A DNA stretch of 64,000 bases from Clostridia bacterium (GTDB lineage Bacteria; Bacillota; Clostridia; Oscillospirales; Acutalibacteraceae): NCBI GenBank assembly GCA_017379935.1, contig JAFNVC010000020.1, positions 1-64,000 of the forward strand, given 5' to 3'. Below are positions 18,278-29,559 of the stretch, in pieces; position 1 is the first letter of the stretch; each line of letters begins with the position of its first letter. Below the pieces are notes generated by a model. It saw only the letters and a list, made by a program, of their open reading frames with translations, was not told the DNA's origin and searched no databases. Made by a program: the position numbers and the translations under genes.

Positions 18278-18391
18278 TTAACCCTGACGCTGTTTGTGCT
18301 TAGGATTCTCACAGATAACCATGATCTTTCCCTTGCGCTTAATAATCTTGCACTTCTCGCAAATTTTCTTTACAGAAGGTCTGACTTTCAT
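18278..18391 (-). CDS. rpmJ: 50S ribosomal protein L36 (zinc-type)
   Basis: 37 residues, starting [20 protein letters not shown]. Cys11, Cys14, Cys27 and His32 are the zinc ligands of the C+ form. It sits between infA and rpsM, its usual place, with an AGGAGG-like site (GAGGGC) before the ATG. Confidence 0.97.
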   Translation of the reverse strand: MKVRPSVKKICEKCKIIKRKGKIMVICENPKHKQRQG

Positions 18392-18424
18392 TTGAATGCC
18401 CTCCTTGAAAAATTAGCCTTTAGC

Positions 18425-18643
18425 TTATTTTGATCGCCATGTTATTCGTCCACGGGTGAGGTCATATGGCGAAACTTCGACCGTCACCTTGTCTCCGGGA
18501 AGAATACGAATGTAATTCATTCTGAGCTTTCCCGAAATAACAGCTAAAATTTTGTGTCCGTTTTCGAGCTCAACCTGGAAATTTGCGTTGGGCAACGCCT
18601 CAACAACAACACCTTCAAGTTCGAGCATATCCTGCTTTGACAT
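18425..18643 (-). CDS. infA: Translation initiation factor IF-1
   Basis: 72 residues forming one OB fold (S1-like): [48 protein letters not shown]. Binds the 30S A site during initiation. It lies 13 nt after map, the common Firmicute order. Confidence 0.98.
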   Translation of the reverse strand: MSKQDMLELEGVVVEALPNANFQVELENGHKILAVISGKLRMNYIRILPGDKVTVEVSPYDLTRGRITWRSK

Positions 18644-18656
18644 TGACTGAACCTCC

Positions 18657-19406
18657 TTAAAGCAGAGTTAGTATCTTTGGACCGCTTGGCGTTATAGCCA
18701 CAGTGTGTTCAAAGTGTGCTGACAGCTTACCGTCTCTGGTTTTTACTGTCCAGCCGTCGGGTAATGTTTTGACTCCCGCTGCGCCCATATTTATCATAGG
18801 CTCAATTGCGATTGTCATACCCGGCAGCAGGCGAACTCCCCTACCGGGTGTTCCGAAATTCGGTACACTGGGTTCCTCATGGAGAGCCTTACCGATTCCG
18901 TGTCCGATAAACTCGCGGACAACCGAAAAGCCTCTTGCCTCGCAATACTGTGAGATTGCCGCACCGATGTCGCCGACTCTGCCGCCTGCAACAGCCTTCT
19001 GAATGCCTACATAAAGGCTTTCTCTGGTCGTGTCGCACAGCCGCTTCGCCTCAGAGCTTATTGCTCCTGCAGCGAAAGTAGCAGCATTGTCGCCGTTGTA
19101 TCCGTTAAGCCGTGCGCCAAGGTCAATGCTGACGATGTCGCCCTCTTTAATCACACGGGACTTGCTTGGTATTCCATGAATAACCTCATCGTTTATGGAA
19201 ATGCATGCCGTAGCAGGATAGCCGTTATAATTAAGGAAGTTTGGCTCTGCGCCGCATTTCTTAATATAATCATAGGCTATTTTGTCTATCTCAGCGGTTG
19301 TTACACCGGGCTGGACAGCCTCTCCTGCTAACTTTAATGCTCCTGCCGAAATGATGCAGGCTTCTCTCATGAGAGCCAGCTCTCTGTTCGTTTTGAGCAC
19401 TATCAT
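18657..19406 (-). CDS. map: Methionine aminopeptidase type I
   Basis: Removes N-terminal Met from new proteins, 249 residues. The dinuclear metal site is visible: Asp in [14 protein letters not shown] (two Asp), [18 protein letters not shown] (His), the IEPM Glu, and HFEHTVAIT (Glu). No N-terminal SEC-C zinc motif. It starts 2 nt after adk, so it is probably translationally coupled. Confidence 0.97.
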   Translation of the reverse strand: MIVLKTNRELALMREACIISAGALKLAGEAVQPGVTTAEIDKIAYDYIKKCGAEPNFLNYNGYPATACISINDEVIHGIPSKSRVIKEGDIVSIDLGARLNGYNGDNAATFAAGAISSEAKRLCDTTRESLYVGIQKAVAGGRVGDIGAAISQYCEARGFSVVREFIGHGIGKALHEEPSVPNFGTPGRGVRLLPGMTIAIEPMINMGAAGVKTLPDGWTVKTRDGKLSAHFEHTVAITPSGPKILTLL

Positions 19407-19408
19407 GC

Positions 19409-20041
19409 TTAATCCCCCAATGCCTTGAGTGTGAGCGCTGAAGTATCAGCAACCTCCTCCTGGCCTTCAACTACCCGAAGGATACCCTTCTTTGAGTAGT
19501 AATCCTTGAGAGGCTCTGTCTGCTCGTGGTAGATCTCGAGTCTTTCAAGTACTGTGTCGGGATGATCGTCCTTACGCTGAATAAGCTCAGCGCCGCAAGC
19601 ATCGCATACGCCCTCCTGCTTAGGAGCTTTGTACTCCAGGTGGTAGGAAGCGCCGCATGCCTTGCAGACACGTCTGCCCGACATTCTCGCTGCAATCTTC
19701 TCATCAGGAACCTCGATATCAACAACGCGGTCGATTTCGATGCCCATAGCATCAAGTGCTTCTGCCTGAGGGATTGTACGCGGGAAACCGTCAAGGATGA
19801 AGCCGTTTGCACAGTCATCCTTTGCAAGTCTGTCCTTAATGATGCCGATTACGACCTCATCGGGAACGAGCTTGCCTGCGTCTATATAAGACTTAGCTTT
19901 AAGTCCCATCTCCGTGCCCTTTGCAAGAGCATCACGGATGATGTTGCCCGTTGAAATTGCAGGAATTTTAAGAGCGTCGCAGATTACCTCTGCCTGTGTG
20001 CCCTTACCCGCACCGGGAGCTCCGAGAAGAATTAACTTCAT
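19409..20041 (-). CDS. adk: Adenylate kinase (zinc LID type)
   Basis: ATP + AMP to 2 ADP, 210 residues. P-loop GAPGAGKGTQ at residues 7-16, AMP-binding STGNIIRDA, and GFPRTIPQAEAL. The long LID carries four cysteines (CKACG...CDACG) that would bind zinc as in Bacillus and Clostridium enzymes. The ATG at 20041 follows AAAGGAG; the eight-codon upstream extension overlaps secY and was rejected. Confidence 0.98.
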   Translation of the reverse strand: MKLILLGAPGAGKGTQAEVICDALKIPAISTGNIIRDALAKGTEMGLKAKSYIDAGKLVPDEVVIGIIKDRLAKDDCANGFILDGFPRTIPQAEALDAMGIEIDRVVDIEVPDEKIAARMSGRRVCKACGASYHLEYKAPKQEGVCDACGAELIQRKDDHPDTVLERLEIYHEQTEPLKDYYSKKGILRVVEGQEEVADTSALTLKALGD

Positions 20042-20057
20042 AACGTAATCTCCTTTA

Positions 20058-21395
20058 TCAGTCAAGGAATCCCTTGTAGTGACGCATCATCATCTGTGAT
20101 TCAAGCTGCTTAACAGTTTCAAGCGCAACACCAACAAGAATGATGATTGATGTACCGCCGAGTGAAACCTGCATCGGAACCTTGCATGCAGTTGTTATCA
20201 ACTGGAACAAGATCGGGAACAATGCAACAACTGAAAGAAGAAGAGCGCCGAGCAATGTAATTCTTGACAAAACTCTCTGAATGTAATCAGATGTCGGCTT
20301 GCCGGGACGGATGCCCGGGATTGCACCGCTGTTCTTACGGATATTGTTAGCCATTTCAATGGGATTGTACTGAATTGAAGCATAGAAATATGCAAAGAAG
20401 ATAATGAGAACAAAATACAGGATTGCATATACCCAGCTTGAACTCTGGAAGTACTTGAAGAAGTGGTCGTACCAGCCTTCGCCTGCCTTTGCACCAACGA
20501 AAAGGTTGATTGTCGGCGGGAGAGAAAGGATGGAGCTTGCGAAGATAACGGGCATAACACCTGACATATTAACCTTGATAGGAATATGAGTGCTCTGGCC
20601 GCCATACATCTTACGACCAACAACTCTCTTAGCGTACTGAACGGGGATACGACGCTCTGAGTTATCCATCCATACGATGTAAGCAATCATAAGGATGAGG
20701 CAGAGTGCAACTGCAATTGAAAGAACTGAGTATGCACCGCCGAATGAGAAGTAACCGCCGTCGGGGCTGAAGAGTGTTGCGATGATTGTGGGAACACGAG
20801 CAACGATACCTGCGAAAAGAATAAGCGAAATACCGTTACCGATACCCTTGTCATTAATCTGCTCACCGAGCCACATGATAAGTGCTGTACCTGCGGTGAA
20901 GCAAAGGATAATAACGAGTGCCTGGAATACTGCTGCAAAGCCTGTGAAGGGCTTGCCTGCTGCGTCCTCAAGGAGGAAGCCGTTACCGCGAAGGTAGAAG
21001 TAGTATGCAGTTGACTGCATAATACCAAGAACAACAGTTACGTAACGAGTGATTGTTGCAATCTTCTTTCTGCCCTCTTCGCCGTCCTTTGCAAGACGCT
21101 CAAGAGCAGGGATAGCAACTGTCAAGAGCTGGATAATAATCGAGCTGTTGATGTACGGTGTGATTGACATTGCGAAAATCGTACCGTAGCTGAATGCGTT
21201 ACCTGTCATCATGTTGAGGTATTCCATAAATGTACCGGACATCTGTGCATCATTGAAGATACCGTCTGCGCCGGCGTTAACGAACGGAACAGGAATTGCT
21301 GAACCGATACGGAAAATGAGAAGAATCAATGCTGTGAACAAAATCTTCTTACGAAGATCAGGAATTTTCCATGCGTTCGCAAGTGTCTTCAACAT
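20058..21395 (-). CDS. secY: Preprotein translocase subunit SecY
   Basis: Pore of the Sec channel, 445 residues with ten membrane segments. Includes FRIGSAIPVPFVN at the end of TM1, the plug region, GIGNGISLILFAGIV, and the ribosome-contact loop RRIPVQYAKRVVGRKMYGGQ. It begins 1 nt after rplO. Confidence 0.98.
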   Translation of the reverse strand: MLKTLANAWKIPDLRKKILFTALILLIFRIGSAIPVPFVNAGADGIFNDAQMSGTFMEYLNMMTGNAFSYGTIFAMSITPYINSSIIIQLLTVAIPALERLAKDGEEGRKKIATITRYVTVVLGIMQSTAYYFYLRGNGFLLEDAAGKPFTGFAAVFQALVIILCFTAGTALIMWLGEQINDKGIGNGISLILFAGIVARVPTIIATLFSPDGGYFSFGGAYSVLSIAVALCLILMIAYIVWMDNSERRIPVQYAKRVVGRKMYGGQSTHIPIKVNMSGVMPVIFASSILSLPPTINLFVGAKAGEGWYDHFFKYFQSSSWVYAILYFVLIIFFAYFYASIQYNPIEMANNIRKNSGAIPGIRPGKPTSDYIQRVLSRITLLGALLLSVVALFPILFQLITTACKVPMQVSLGGTSIIILVGVALETVKQLESQMMMRHYKGFLD

Positions 21396-21396
21396 G

Positions 21397-21840
21397 TCAG
21401 ATCACCTCTGCATTTCCGCCTGCTGCCTCAATCTTCTGCTTTGCAGATTCTGAGAAAGCATCAGCTTTTACAGTGAGCTTCTTTGTAAGCTCGCCGTTGC
21501 CGAGAATTTTGATACCATCAAAAGAATTCTTAACAAGACCGACCTGCTTGAGTGACTCAACGTCAACAACAGCGCCGTTCTCAAATCTCGCTTCAAGATC
21601 AGCTACATTAACTGCAACGATCTCCTTGCGGAAAATGTTGTTGAAACCTCTCTTGGGAAGACGTCTCTGTAAAGGCATCTGGCCGCCTTCGAAGCCTGCG
21701 CGCATACCGCGGCCTGCTCTGGCTTTCTGGCCCTTATGACCCTTACCTGCAGTTTTACCCTGACCGGAACCTGCACCTCTACCGATACGCTTACGCTCCT
21801 TTGTTGAGCCAGCTGCCGGTGAAAGTTCGTGCAACTTCAT
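21397..21840 (-). CDS. rplO: 50S ribosomal protein L15
   Basis: Late-assembly protein linking several 23S domains, 147 residues. [20 protein letters not shown] and the glycine-rich [21 protein letters not shown] tail are characteristic. The ATG at 21840 has AGGAGG 8 nt before it; the GTG three codons upstream overlaps that site. Confidence 0.98.
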   Translation of the reverse strand: MKLHELSPAAGSTKERKRIGRGAGSGQGKTAGKGHKGQKARAGRGMRAGFEGGQMPLQRRLPKRGFNNIFRKEIVAVNVADLEARFENGAVVDVESLKQVGLVKNSFDGIKILGNGELTKKLTVKADAFSESAKQKIEAAGGNAEVI

Positions 21841-21857
21841 AATTCGCACCTCCTTGC

Positions 21858-22037
21858 TTATGCTTCAGTTACTTCGAGAAGGTGTGAAATTTTCTTCACC
21901 TTACCGAGAGTCTGGGGATTGTTCGGCTGAACAGATACATCCCCGATCTTACGAAGACCAAGTGCATGAGCGGTGGCAATCTGGTCCTTTTTGCTGCCGA
22001 TTAAGCTCTTAACAAGCTTTACCTTAACATCTGCCAT
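21858..22037 (-). CDS. rpmD: 50S ribosomal protein L30
   Basis: 59-residue protein: [20 protein letters not shown], then [12 protein letters not shown] and [17 protein letters not shown]. It is the short bacterial L30, located between rpsE and rplO as expected, with GGAGGGCGG before the ATG. Confidence 0.97.
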   Translation of the reverse strand: MADVKVKLVKSLIGSKKDQIATAHALGLRKIGDVSVQPNNPQTLGKVKKISHLLEVTEA

Positions 22038-22052
22038 TTTGAACCGCCCTCC

Positions 22053-22553
22053 TTAACCTAAAATTTCCTTTGCTGACTTGCCGCGAATTTCAGCAACCTC
22101 GTCAACAGTACGGAGTTTTGAGAGACCGTCAATTGTAGCTCTAACTACATTGCACGGATTGTTTGAACGCAGAGCCTTTGAACGGATGTCCTTAATACCA
22201 ACTGCTTCAAGAACGGCACGAACCGGGCCGCCTGCGATAACACCAGTACCGGGTGCAGCGGGCTTAAGAAGAACAACGCCTGCGTCAAATTTACCAATAA
22301 TCTCATGAGGAATTGTTGTTCCTCTGAGAGATACTTTAATAAGGTTTTTCTTTGCATCTTCAATACCCTTACGGATAGCATCAGGAACTTCGCCTGACTT
22401 ACCGATACCGAAACCTACTGTTCCGTTACCGTCGCCTACAACTACGAGTGCAGCGAACTTGAAGATACGGCCACCTTTAACTGTCTTAGAAACGCGGTTG
22501 ATGGTAACAACGCGCTCCTGAAGCTCTAAAGCCGATGCATCAATCTTAGCCAA
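22053..22553 (-). CDS. rpsE: 30S ribosomal protein S5
   Basis: Accuracy protein near the mRNA entry channel, 166 residues. [19 protein letters not shown] and [20 protein letters not shown] form the N-terminal dsRNA-binding-like domain; the C-terminal domain has [20 protein letters not shown]. Confidence 0.98.
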   Translation of the reverse strand: MAKIDASALELQERVVTINRVSKTVKGGRIFKFAALVVVGDGNGTVGFGIGKSGEVPDAIRKGIEDAKKNLIKVSLRGTTIPHEIIGKFDAGVVLLKPAAPGTGVIAGGPVRAVLEAVGIKDIRSKALRSNNPCNVVRATIDGLSKLRTVDEVAEIRGKSAKEILG

Positions 22554-22570
22554 AAGTAATTCCTCCTTAC

Positions 22571-22930
22571 TTAGAACTTGAGGCCACCCTCACGGGCGCC
22601 TTCGGCCAGTTCCTGAACACGGCCGTGATAGATATAGCCGCCACGGTCAAATACGCATTCTTCAATGCCTTTGTCCTTGGCACGCTGTGCGAGCGTTTCG
22701 CCCACCTTGCGGGCTGCGGTTTTATTTCCGCCATATTCCACGAAATCCTTCTCAACAGTAGAAGCGCTGACAAGTGTTACGCCTGCCTCGTCGTCTATTA
22801 ACTGAGCGTAGATGTGCTGTAATGAGCGGAATACATCAAGACGGGGACATGCTGCAGTACCGGAGATCTTTTTACGAACTCTAGCATGACGAGCAAGTCT
22901 TGCCTTTTTACTGTCTGGTCTGTTAACCAT
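22571..22930 (-). CDS. rplR: 50S ribosomal protein L18
   Basis: 5S rRNA-binding protein, 119 residues. [36 protein letters not shown] and the C-terminal [20 protein letters not shown] are diagnostic. Confidence 0.98.
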   Translation of the reverse strand: MVNRPDSKKARLARHARVRKKISGTAACPRLDVFRSLQHIYAQLIDDEAGVTLVSASTVEKDFVEYGGNKTAARKVGETLAQRAKDKGIEECVFDRGGYIYHGRVQELAEGAREGGLKF

Positions 22931-22954
22931 AAGTTTTTCACTCCTTCATTAAGA

Positions 22955-23500
22955 TTATTTGCCACCCTTACCGGCTTTACCTTCCTTACGGCGGATATGT
23001 TCGTCTGCATACTTGATACCCTTACCCTTATAAGGCTCCGGAGGACGCTTTTCGCGTACTTCAGCGGCAAACTGACCTACCTTCTGTTTGTCAGGACCGG
23101 AAATAACGATTTTATTCGGATTGGGAACTTCAATCTTGATTCCCTCAGGCTGCGCCATAATAACCTTGTGTGAATAACCGATATTCAACTCAAGAGCGTT
23201 GCCTGTCATAGCTGCACGGTAACCGATACCGTTGATCTCAAGCTCCTTGCTGTAGCCCTTGCTGACACCCTCAACCATATTAGCGATGAGTGTTCTTGTA
23301 AGGCCGTGGAGAGATCTGTTTTCTTTATTGTCATTAGGACGCTCAACAACAACTGCGTTGTCTTCGATCTTAATGAGCATATTGCTATTCATTGTTCTGG
23401 AAAGAGTACCGAGAGCACCCTTTACTGTAACAGTGCTGCCTTCAACGTTAACTTCAACGCCTGCAGGAATAGCTACGGGTAATTTACCTATACGTGACAT
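22955..23500 (-). CDS. rplF: 50S ribosomal protein L6
   Basis: 181 residues, two duplicated alpha/beta domains near the factor-binding site. [17 protein letters not shown] opens domain 1; the C-terminal [20 protein letters not shown] is the family signature. Confidence 0.98.
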   Translation of the reverse strand: MSRIGKLPVAIPAGVEVNVEGSTVTVKGALGTLSRTMNSNMLIKIEDNAVVVERPNDNKENRSLHGLTRTLIANMVEGVSKGYSKELEINGIGYRAAMTGNALELNIGYSHKVIMAQPEGIKIEVPNPNKIVISGPDKQKVGQFAAEVREKRPPEPYKGKGIKYADEHIRRKEGKAGKGGK

Positions 23501-23515
23501 CCTTACAGCACCTCC

Positions 23516-23914
23516 TTACCAGATGAATGCAAGAACTTCACCGCCGACGTTAGCCTTGCGTGCGTCCTTGTCAGTCATAATACCCTTTGATGTGGATACG
23601 ATTGCAATGCCGAGGCCCTTCATAACCTTGGGCATATCCTCGCAACCTGAATAGATACGTAAGCCGGGCTTGGAAACTCTACGTAAACCTGTGATAGCTG
23701 CGGTTTTGTTCTGACCGTACTTGAGAGCGATTTCGATCATGCCCTGCTTACCGTCATCCTCAACCTTAAAGCCTTTGATGTAGCCCTCATCAACAAGAAT
23801 CTGAGCAATTGCCTTCTTCATGTTAGATGCGGGGATTTTGACAGAATCATGTTTTGCAGAACTTGCGTTGCGAATTCTGGTCAACATATCTGCGATTGAA
23901 TCTGTAACTTGCAT
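23516..23914 (-). CDS. rpsH: 30S ribosomal protein S8
   Basis: Central-domain assembly protein, 132 residues. [20 protein letters not shown] and the C-terminal [20 protein letters not shown] are characteristic. S8 is the spc-operon repressor in E. coli; no copy of its target hairpin was recognised before rplE here. Confidence 0.98.
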   Translation of the reverse strand: MQVTDSIADMLTRIRNASSAKHDSVKIPASNMKKAIAQILVDEGYIKGFKVEDDGKQGMIEIALKYGQNKTAAITGLRRVSKPGLRIYSGCEDMPKVMKGLGIAIVSTSKGIMTDKDARKANVGGEVLAFIW

Positions 23915-23944
23915 ACCGTCAACCTCCTTAATGCAATTGCTCGC

Positions 23945-24130
23945 TTACCAGCTTGCTTTCTTCACGCCGGGAATCTGTCCTGCGTGTGCAAGCTCTCTGA
24001 AGCAGATACGGCAAACTCCGTACTTACGGAGATAGGCATGTGGTCTGCCGCAGATTTTACATCTGTTGTATGCTCTTGTTGAAAACTTAGCAGTTCTGGC
24101 CTGCTTAACCTTCATAGCTGTCTTTGCCAC
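23945..24130 (-). CDS. rpsN: 30S ribosomal protein S14, zinc type
   Basis: 61 residues with [20 protein letters not shown], the two CxxC pairs of the short zinc-binding (type Z) S14. This form is usual in Firmicutes and differs from the longer zinc-free paralogue used under zinc limitation. Confidence 0.98.
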   Translation of the reverse strand: MAKTAMKVKQARTAKFSTRAYNRCKICGRPHAYLRKYGVCRICFRELAHAGQIPGVKKASW

Positions 24131-24142
24131 AATAACCCCTCC

Positions 24143-24682
24143 TTATTTCGCGAACGGAGCGCCCATCAGTGTAAGCAACTCTCTAGCTTCTTCGTCTGTC
24201 TGTGCTGTGGTAACGAAGCAAATGTCCATACCACGAACCTTATCAATCTTATCATAATCGATTTCCGGGAAAATCAACTGCTCTCTGATGCCCATGTTGT
24301 AGTTACCACGGCCGTCAAATGCGTCAGGATTGATACCACGGAAGTCACGAACTCTCGGAAGAGCGAGATTGAAGAATCTGTCGAGGAACTCGTACATTCT
24401 CTCGCCACGGAGTGTGACCTTAACACCGATTGTCATGCCCTCACGGAGCTTGAAGTTAGCAACTGACTTCTTTGCCTTACAGAGATACGGCTTCTGGCCT
24501 GTGATCTGCATAAGGTCGCTAACGATAGCGTCAACAGCCTTCGGGTTGTCCTTTGCTTCGCCGCAGCCAACGTTGATAACGATCTTATCAAGCTTAGGGA
24601 TCTGCATGACGCTCTTGTATTCGAATTTCTTCATCAAAGCCGGTGCGACTTCGTTTACATAGGCTTCTTTTAATCTTGCCAT
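24143..24682 (-). CDS. rplE: 50S ribosomal protein L5
   Basis: 5S rRNA-binding protein of the central protuberance, 179 residues. [41 protein letters not shown] and [20 protein letters not shown] (cited in part) match the family. Confidence 0.98.
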   Translation of the reverse strand: MARLKEAYVNEVAPALMKKFEYKSVMQIPKLDKIVINVGCGEAKDNPKAVDAIVSDLMQITGQKPYLCKAKKSVANFKLREGMTIGVKVTLRGERMYEFLDRFFNLALPRVRDFRGINPDAFDGRGNYNMGIREQLIFPEIDYDKIDKVRGMDICFVTTAQTDEEARELLTLMGAPFAK

Positions 24683-24700
24683 GTGTCATGTACCTCCCTA

Positions 24701-25027
24701 TTAAAATTCCGCGTTGCACTTTTTGCAAATGCGCTTCTTATCTTTCTGACCGTTTGCCTTAGCAGCGTGACCAACTCTTGTTGCTCTGCCGCACTTCGGG
24801 CAAACGAGCTGAACCTTGTCAGCATAGAGTGCGCTCTCAGCCTTGATAAGGCCGCCGGGCTCACCCATCTTTCTCGGCTTAACATGCTTTGTTACAATGT
24901 TAGCGCCTTCAACGATAACCTTACCCTCAGCCGGAGCAACCTGGAGAACCTTGCCCTTGTGGCCACGGTACTTACCGTTGATTACGATGACCTCGTCACC
25001 TGTCTTAACGTGTACTTTATTACTCAT
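24701..25027 (-). CDS. rplX: 50S ribosomal protein L24 with C-terminal zinc ribbon
   Basis: 108 residues. N-terminal KOW motif (KTGDEVIVINGKYRGHKGKV), then the C-terminal half with CPKCGRATRV and CKKC, two CxxC pairs that can bind zinc. L24 initiates 50S assembly. Confidence 0.97.
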   Translation of the reverse strand: MSNKVHVKTGDEVIVINGKYRGHKGKVLQVAPAEGKVIVEGANIVTKHVKPRKMGEPGGLIKAESALYADKVQLVCPKCGRATRVGHAAKANGQKDKKRICKKCNAEF

Positions 25028-25042
25028 AGTTGCACCCCCTGA

Positions 25043-25411
25043 TTAAAGCACTTCGGGAGCGAGTGAAAGGATCTTCATGAAGTCTTTGTCACGAAGCTCT
25101 CTTGCCACAGGTCCAAAAATACGTGTGCCCTTTGGGTTTTTATCTTCCTTAATGATAACAGCTGCATTCTCGTCGAAACGAATGTATGTGCCGTCGTTAC
25201 GACGAACACCGCTTGCTGAACGAACAACAACTGCCTTAACAACGTCGCCCTTCTTAACAACGCCACCGGGTGCTGCCTTCTTAACAGAAGCAACGATGAC
25301 ATCGCCAATGTTGGCATATCTTCTGCCGGTACCACCGAGAACTCGGATACATCTGATCTCCTTTGCTCCGGTGTTGTCGGCTACTTTAAGATTGCTTTCC
25401 TGTTGAATCAT
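25043..25411 (-). CDS. rplN: 50S ribosomal protein L14
   Basis: 122 residues at the subunit interface. [37 protein letters not shown] and [16 protein letters not shown] are near-invariant L14 segments. Confidence 0.98.
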   Translation of the reverse strand: MIQQESNLKVADNTGAKEIRCIRVLGGTGRRYANIGDVIVASVKKAAPGGVVKKGDVVKAVVVRSASGVRRNDGTYIRFDENAAVIIKEDKNPKGTRIFGPVARELRDKDFMKILSLAPEVL

Positions 25412-25437
25412 AATTGTGCCTCCTTACACCTTCGAAA

Positions 25438-25695
25438 TTATTTAGCCTTCTCGATGATTTCGACAACGCGCCATCTCTTATCCTTTGAAAGAGGACGTGT
25501 TTCCATAATCAATACTCTGTCGCCGATACCGCACTCGTTCTTCTCGTCGTGAGCCTTGAACTTGATTGTACGGTTAACGATCTTCTTGTAAAGCGGGTGC
25601 TTTACCTTATCTCTAACAGTAACAACGACTGTCTTGTCCATCTTGTCACTGCTGACTACGCCTACGCGAGTCTTTCTGAGGTTTCTTTCGCTCAT
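25438..25695 (-). CDS. rpsQ: 30S ribosomal protein S17
   Basis: 85 residues with an OB fold. [19 protein letters not shown] and [20 protein letters not shown] are family signatures. Primary 16S-binding protein. Confidence 0.98.
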   Translation of the reverse strand: MSERNLRKTRVGVVSSDKMDKTVVVTVRDKVKHPLYKKIVNRTIKFKAHDEKNECGIGDRVLIMETRPLSKDKRWRVVEIIEKAK

Positions 25696-25715
25696 AACAG
25701 TTAACCTCCCTTTCC

Positions 25716-25919
25716 TTACGAGTTAGCGCCGTGGAGCTCGATGTCGCGCTGAACTGTCTTGATTCTTGCGATATCCTTCTTAACGGCGTTAATACGCATC
25801 GGGTTATCGAGCTGGTTAATGGCCTGCTGGAAACGAAGCTTGAAAAGCTCATCCTTCAACTCAAGAAGCTTCTTATCAAGCTCCTTAGCTGACATCTTTC
25901 TGATTTCACTTGCTTTCAT
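25716..25919 (-). CDS. rpmC: 50S ribosomal protein L29
   Basis: 67-residue helical hairpin at the tunnel exit. [19 protein letters not shown] and [11 protein letters not shown] are typical. Its ATG overlaps the rplP stop by one base (TAATG). Confidence 0.98.
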   Translation of the reverse strand: MKASEIRKMSAKELDKKLLELKDELFKLRFQQAINQLDNPMRINAVKKDIARIKTVQRDIELHGANS

Positions 25920-26344
25920 TACTGCTCACCACCCGTTTCTTCTTTAGTAACAAACTTGCACTTGATAGGAAGCTTGTTAGCTGCAAGGCGAAGAGCCTCA
26001 CGTGCAAGCTCCTCATCAACACCTGCAATTTCAAACATAACTCTGCCCGGCTTAACGACTGCTACCCAATATTCGGGTGAACCTTTACCGGAACCCATTC
26101 GAGTTTCAGCCGGCTTCTCTGTGATCGGCTTGTCGGGGAAAATCTTGATCCAAACCTTACCGTTACGCTTGATGTAACGTGTCATAGCGATACGAGCTGC
26201 CTCGATCTGGTTTGATGTGATCCATGCCGGTTCTGTTGCCTGAAGACCGAAATCACCGTTAGTAACCTTGTTACCACGCATTGCCTTACCGGTCAAGCGG
26301 CCTCTGTGAACTCGACGATATTTAACTCTCTTAGGTAAAAGCAT
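25919..26344 (-). CDS. rplP: 50S ribosomal protein L16
   Basis: 141 residues, near the A-site tRNA elbow. [40 protein letters not shown]. The start codon overlaps the rpsC stop by one base, and the stop overlaps rpmC in the same way, so rpsC-rplP-rpmC are coupled. Confidence 0.98.
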   Translation of the reverse strand: MLLPKRVKYRRVHRGRLTGKAMRGNKVTNGDFGLQATEPAWITSNQIEAARIAMTRYIKRNGKVWIKIFPDKPITEKPAETRMGSGKGSPEYWVAVVKPGRVMFEIAGVDEELAREALRLAANKLPIKCKFVTKEETGGEQ

Positions 26345-27021
26345 TATCTAGAACCCTCCTTACGGCGCGGTCTGCGATTGCTTGATTCGTGAAGAACCTC
26401 GCCCTTGTAAAGCCAAACCTTAACGCCGATACGACCATAAGTTGTCTTAGCCTCTGCAAAACCGTAGTCAATGTCTGCACGGATTGTCTGAAGAGGAATT
26501 GTACCTTCGTGGTATGTTTCGCTACGAGCGATTTCTGCACCGCCTAAACGACCTGAAACCTGAATTTTGATACCTCTTGCGCCGAGCTTCATTGTGCGAC
26601 CGATGCACTGCTTCATAGCACGACGGAAGGATACACGTCTTTCGAGCTGAGCTGCGATGTTCTCAGCAACAAGCTGTGCGTCGAGGTCCGGCTGCTTAAT
26701 CTCAATGATGTTGATTGAAACTTCCTTCTCGCCGCCAAGCTTTTTCTTACAAATTTCCTTAAGCTTCTCAATTTCTGAGCCGCCGCGGCCGATTACCATG
26801 CCGGGCTTTGCGCAGTGGATGTTTACATAAACTCTCTTTGCGTCACGCTCAATCTCAACCTTGGGTACACCAGCAGGAGCAAGTGTAGAAAGAAGGTATT
26901 CACGAAGCTCGTAATCCTCAACAAGGTTAGCGCCGAAATCTTTCTTATCAGCGTACCAGCGGGATTCCCAATTCTTAATAACACCGATACGAAGACCGGT
27001 AGGATTTATTTTCTGGCCCAT
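26344..27021 (-). CDS. rpsC: 30S ribosomal protein S3
   Basis: 225 residues, mRNA entry tunnel. [20 protein letters not shown], a KH type II domain with the GxxG loop in [14 protein letters not shown], and the C-terminal [16 protein letters not shown]. Confidence 0.98.
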   Translation of the reverse strand: MGQKINPTGLRIGVIKNWESRWYADKKDFGANLVEDYELREYLLSTLAPAGVPKVEIERDAKRVYVNIHCAKPGMVIGRGGSEIEKLKEICKKKLGGEKEVSINIIEIKQPDLDAQLVAENIAAQLERRVSFRRAMKQCIGRTMKLGARGIKIQVSGRLGGAEIARSETYHEGTIPLQTIRADIDYGFAEAKTTYGRIGVKVWLYKGEVLHESSNRRPRRKEGSR

Positions 27022-27041
27022 TTAATTACCCTCCTTCTTAC

Positions 27042-27374
27042 TTATTCTGCTTCTTTGAGAACGATGTTGATATGAGAAGTTCTCTTGTTTATTCTGAATG
27101 CGCGGCCCTGTGCTCTGGGTCTGATGCGCTTAAGGATGGGACCCGGTCCGACGTTGCAAGCTGCAACATAGAGGCGGGATACATCCATATCCTTGTTCTC
27201 CGCGTTTGCCATTGCTGACTTGAGCAACTTTTCAAGCGGTTCACACGCAGCCTTCGGCGTGTGTTTAAGGATTGCCATTGCTTCGTCACAAGGCTTGTTT
27301 CTGATAAGATCAAGCACAATCTGAACCTTTCTGGGTGCGATACGCACGTAGGTTACTTTAGCTGTTGCTTCCAT
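27042..27374 (-). CDS. rplV: 50S ribosomal protein L22
   Basis: 110 residues. [20 protein letters not shown] opens the globular domain; [20 protein letters not shown] forms the beta-hairpin that lines the exit tunnel near the macrolide site. Its hairpin tip looks wild type by eye. Confidence 0.98.
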   Translation of the reverse strand: MEATAKVTYVRIAPRKVQIVLDLIRNKPCDEAMAILKHTPKAACEPLEKLLKSAMANAENKDMDVSRLYVAACNVGPGPILKRIRPRAQGRAFRINKRTSHINIVLKEAE

Positions 27375-27394
27375 TGTTACACACTCCCTTCGGC

Positions 27395-27676
27395 TTATTT
27401 ACCATTATTTGATGTCTTTGAACCTGCATGACCCTTAAAGGTTCTTGTAGGTGCAAATTCGCCTAACTTATGACCAACCATATCCTCTGTTACATAAACA
27501 GGAACATGTTTGCGTCCATCATGAACAGCAAATGTGTGGCCGACAAAGTCAGGGAAGATTGTGGAGCTGCGGCTCCAGGTTTTGAGAACGATTTTTTCGC
27601 CCTTTTCGTTCATTTCCTGTACTCTTGCAAGTAACTTAGGCTGCACGAAGGGGCCTTTCTTTATGCTTCTGCCCAT
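27395..27676 (-). CDS. rpsS: 30S ribosomal protein S19
   Basis: 93 residues, head protein. [36 protein letters not shown] and [18 protein letters not shown] are diagnostic. Confidence 0.98.
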   Translation of the reverse strand: MGRSIKKGPFVQPKLLARVQEMNEKGEKIVLKTWSRSSTIFPDFVGHTFAVHDGRKHVPVYVTEDMVGHKLGEFAPTRTFKGHAGSKTSNNGK

Positions 27677-27696
27677 AATCTTTATCTCCTTTCGAC

Positions 27697-28530
27697 TTAT
27701 TTGCCGTTACGACGTCTAACGATAAGCTTATTTGATGCCTTCTTCTTATTACGAGTCTTGTAACCGAGAGCAGGCTTGCCCCACGGAGTAACAGGACCCG
27801 GACGGCCGATGGGTGACTTACCTTCACCACCACCGTGGGGGTGATCGTTCGGGTTCATAACAGAACCGCGGACTGTCGGTCTCCAACCCATATGACGTTT
27901 TCTACCGGCTTTACCGATCTTAACGTTTTCGTGGTCAACATTACCAACCTGGCCGATTGTAGCCATACAACCAACGGGAACCTTACGAAGCTCGCCTGAA
28001 GGAAGTCTGAGAAGAGCGTAGTCGCCTTCCTTAGCCATCAACTGAGCTGCATTACCTGCTGCTCTTGCAAGCTGACCGCCGCGGCCGGGATAAAGCTCAA
28101 CGTTGTGGATGAATGTACCTGTGGGGATGTTGACAAGGGGAAGAGCGTTGCCCGGCTTGATATCAGCGTTCGGACCAGCCATAACCTTATCGCCAACCTT
28201 GAGACCAGCAGGTGCAAGGATGTAGCTCTTAACACCGTCTTCATACTTGATGAGAGCGATATGAGCTGAACGGTTAGGATCGTACTCGATTGTTGCAACC
28301 TCAGCTGCTACATCGAACTTTGTACGCTTAAAGTCGATAACACGGTACTTTCTGCGGTTTCCGCCACCACGGTGACGAACTGTGATTCTACCGTAGCTGT
28401 TACGACCTGACTTATTCTTCAGAGGCTCGAGGAGGCTCTTCTCAGGAGCTACCTTTGAAAGCTCTGAATAATCTGTAACCGACATATTTCTGCGTGCATT
28501 TGTAGTCGGCTTGTAGATTTTGATCGACAT
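27697..28530 (-). CDS. rplB: 50S ribosomal protein L2
   Basis: 277 residues, needed for subunit joining and peptidyl transfer. [20 protein letters not shown] near the N-terminus; the conserved C-terminal loop [18 protein letters not shown] carries the essential His. A 93-nt gap with a GGAGT/ACTCC hairpin separates it from rplW, the largest gap in the cluster. Confidence 0.98.
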   Translation of the reverse strand: MSIKIYKPTTNARRNMSVTDYSELSKVAPEKSLLEPLKNKSGRNSYGRITVRHRGGGNRRKYRVIDFKRTKFDVAAEVATIEYDPNRSAHIALIKYEDGVKSYILAPAGLKVGDKVMAGPNADIKPGNALPLVNIPTGTFIHNVELYPGRGGQLARAAGNAAQLMAKEGDYALLRLPSGELRKVPVGCMATIGQVGNVDHENVKIGKAGRKRHMGWRPTVRGSVMNPNDHPHGGGEGKSPIGRPGPVTPWGKPALGYKTRNKKKASNKLIVRRRNGK

Positions 28531-28623
28531 TTAAATCACACTCCTTAATAAGCGGCTTCGCGGAGTATGTCGAACTCCATACATTACCGCCGGAATTTAG
28601 ATTTTAGATTATTCTTCGGTTGA

Positions 28624-28920
28624 TTACATCATACCATCGAAGAACTCGATGGTCTTAGAGTCTGCTGTAAGAGTAACGATTGCCTTCTTCCAGGAAGCTG
28701 TGAAGCCCTGGTGCATACCCTGTCTGCGAAGCTTGCCGAGGCAGTTGATTGTGTTAACCTTAGCTACCTTTACGTTGAAAAGCTCTTCAACAGCTTTAGC
28801 AATCTCAATCTTGTTAGCATCCTTAGCTACTGAGAAAGTGTACTTCTTCTCAGCTGTGCCGAGCATACTCTCTTCTGTGATGATCGGACGGAGGATGATG
28901 TCCTGTGCTAACTTACTCAT
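28624..28920 (-). CDS. rplW: 50S ribosomal protein L23
   Basis: 98 residues, docking site for trigger factor and SRP at the exit. [13 protein letters not shown] and [20 protein letters not shown] match. The ATG overlaps the rplD stop (ATGA). Confidence 0.98.
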   Translation of the reverse strand: MSKLAQDIILRPIITEESMLGTAEKKYTFSVAKDANKIEIAKAVEELFNVKVAKVNTINCLGKLRRQGMHQGFTASWKKAIVTLTADSKTIEFFDGMM

Positions 28921-29540
28921 GCATATACCTCCTCAATCTTTGCGATGCCGTCCTTGAGAACGAGCATTGTATCGCAGTTAAGAATGTCATAAACATTCAA
29001 TGTGTTAACAGTTGCAACCTTAACGCCTGCAATGTTTCTTGCGCTTCTGTAAAGAACGTTGTCGTTCTCAGGAAGAACAAGGAGAACCTTCTTGCCTGTT
29101 TCAAGAGCTGAAAGAACCTTAACAACTTCCTTTGTCTTGATAGCGTCAAGCTTGAATGAATCGAGAACTACAAGCTCTTCTGCAGCAACCTTTGAAGAGA
29201 AAGCTGACTTCATAGCAAGTCTTCTTACCTTCTTGTTGATGGAGAAGCCGTACTCTCTCGGCTTCGGGCCGTGAGAAACACCACCGTGTGTCCACTGAGG
29301 AGCTCTGATAGAACCCTGACGAGCACGGCCTGTGCCCTTCTGACGCCAAGGCTTCTTGCCGCCGCCGCTAACCTCTGCGCGTGTAAGGGTTGACTGTGTG
29401 CCCTGACGCTGATTTGCCAAATAATTTACTACGCAAAGGTGCATAGCAGATGCATTCGGCTCGATTCCGAAAACTGACTCTGCAAGAGCAAGGTCGGAAA
29501 CCTTTTTACCGTTCATATCGAATACTGATACATTAGGCAT
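28917..29540 (-). CDS. rplD: 50S ribosomal protein L4
   Basis: 207 residues. The tunnel loop is [19 protein letters not shown]; the C-terminal domain contains [16 protein letters not shown]. In E. coli L4 represses the S10 operon by acting on its leader; the long leader here makes a similar control possible, though unproven. Confidence 0.98.
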   Translation of the reverse strand: MPNVSVFDMNGKKVSDLALAESVFGIEPNASAMHLCVVNYLANQRQGTQSTLTRAEVSGGGKKPWRQKGTGRARQGSIRAPQWTHGGVSHGPKPREYGFSINKKVRRLAMKSAFSSKVAAEELVVLDSFKLDAIKTKEVVKVLSALETGKKVLLVLPENDNVLYRSARNIAGVKVATVNTLNVYDILNCDTMLVLKDGIAKIEEVYA

Positions 29541-29559
29541 ACTTTAAACTCTCCTTCCG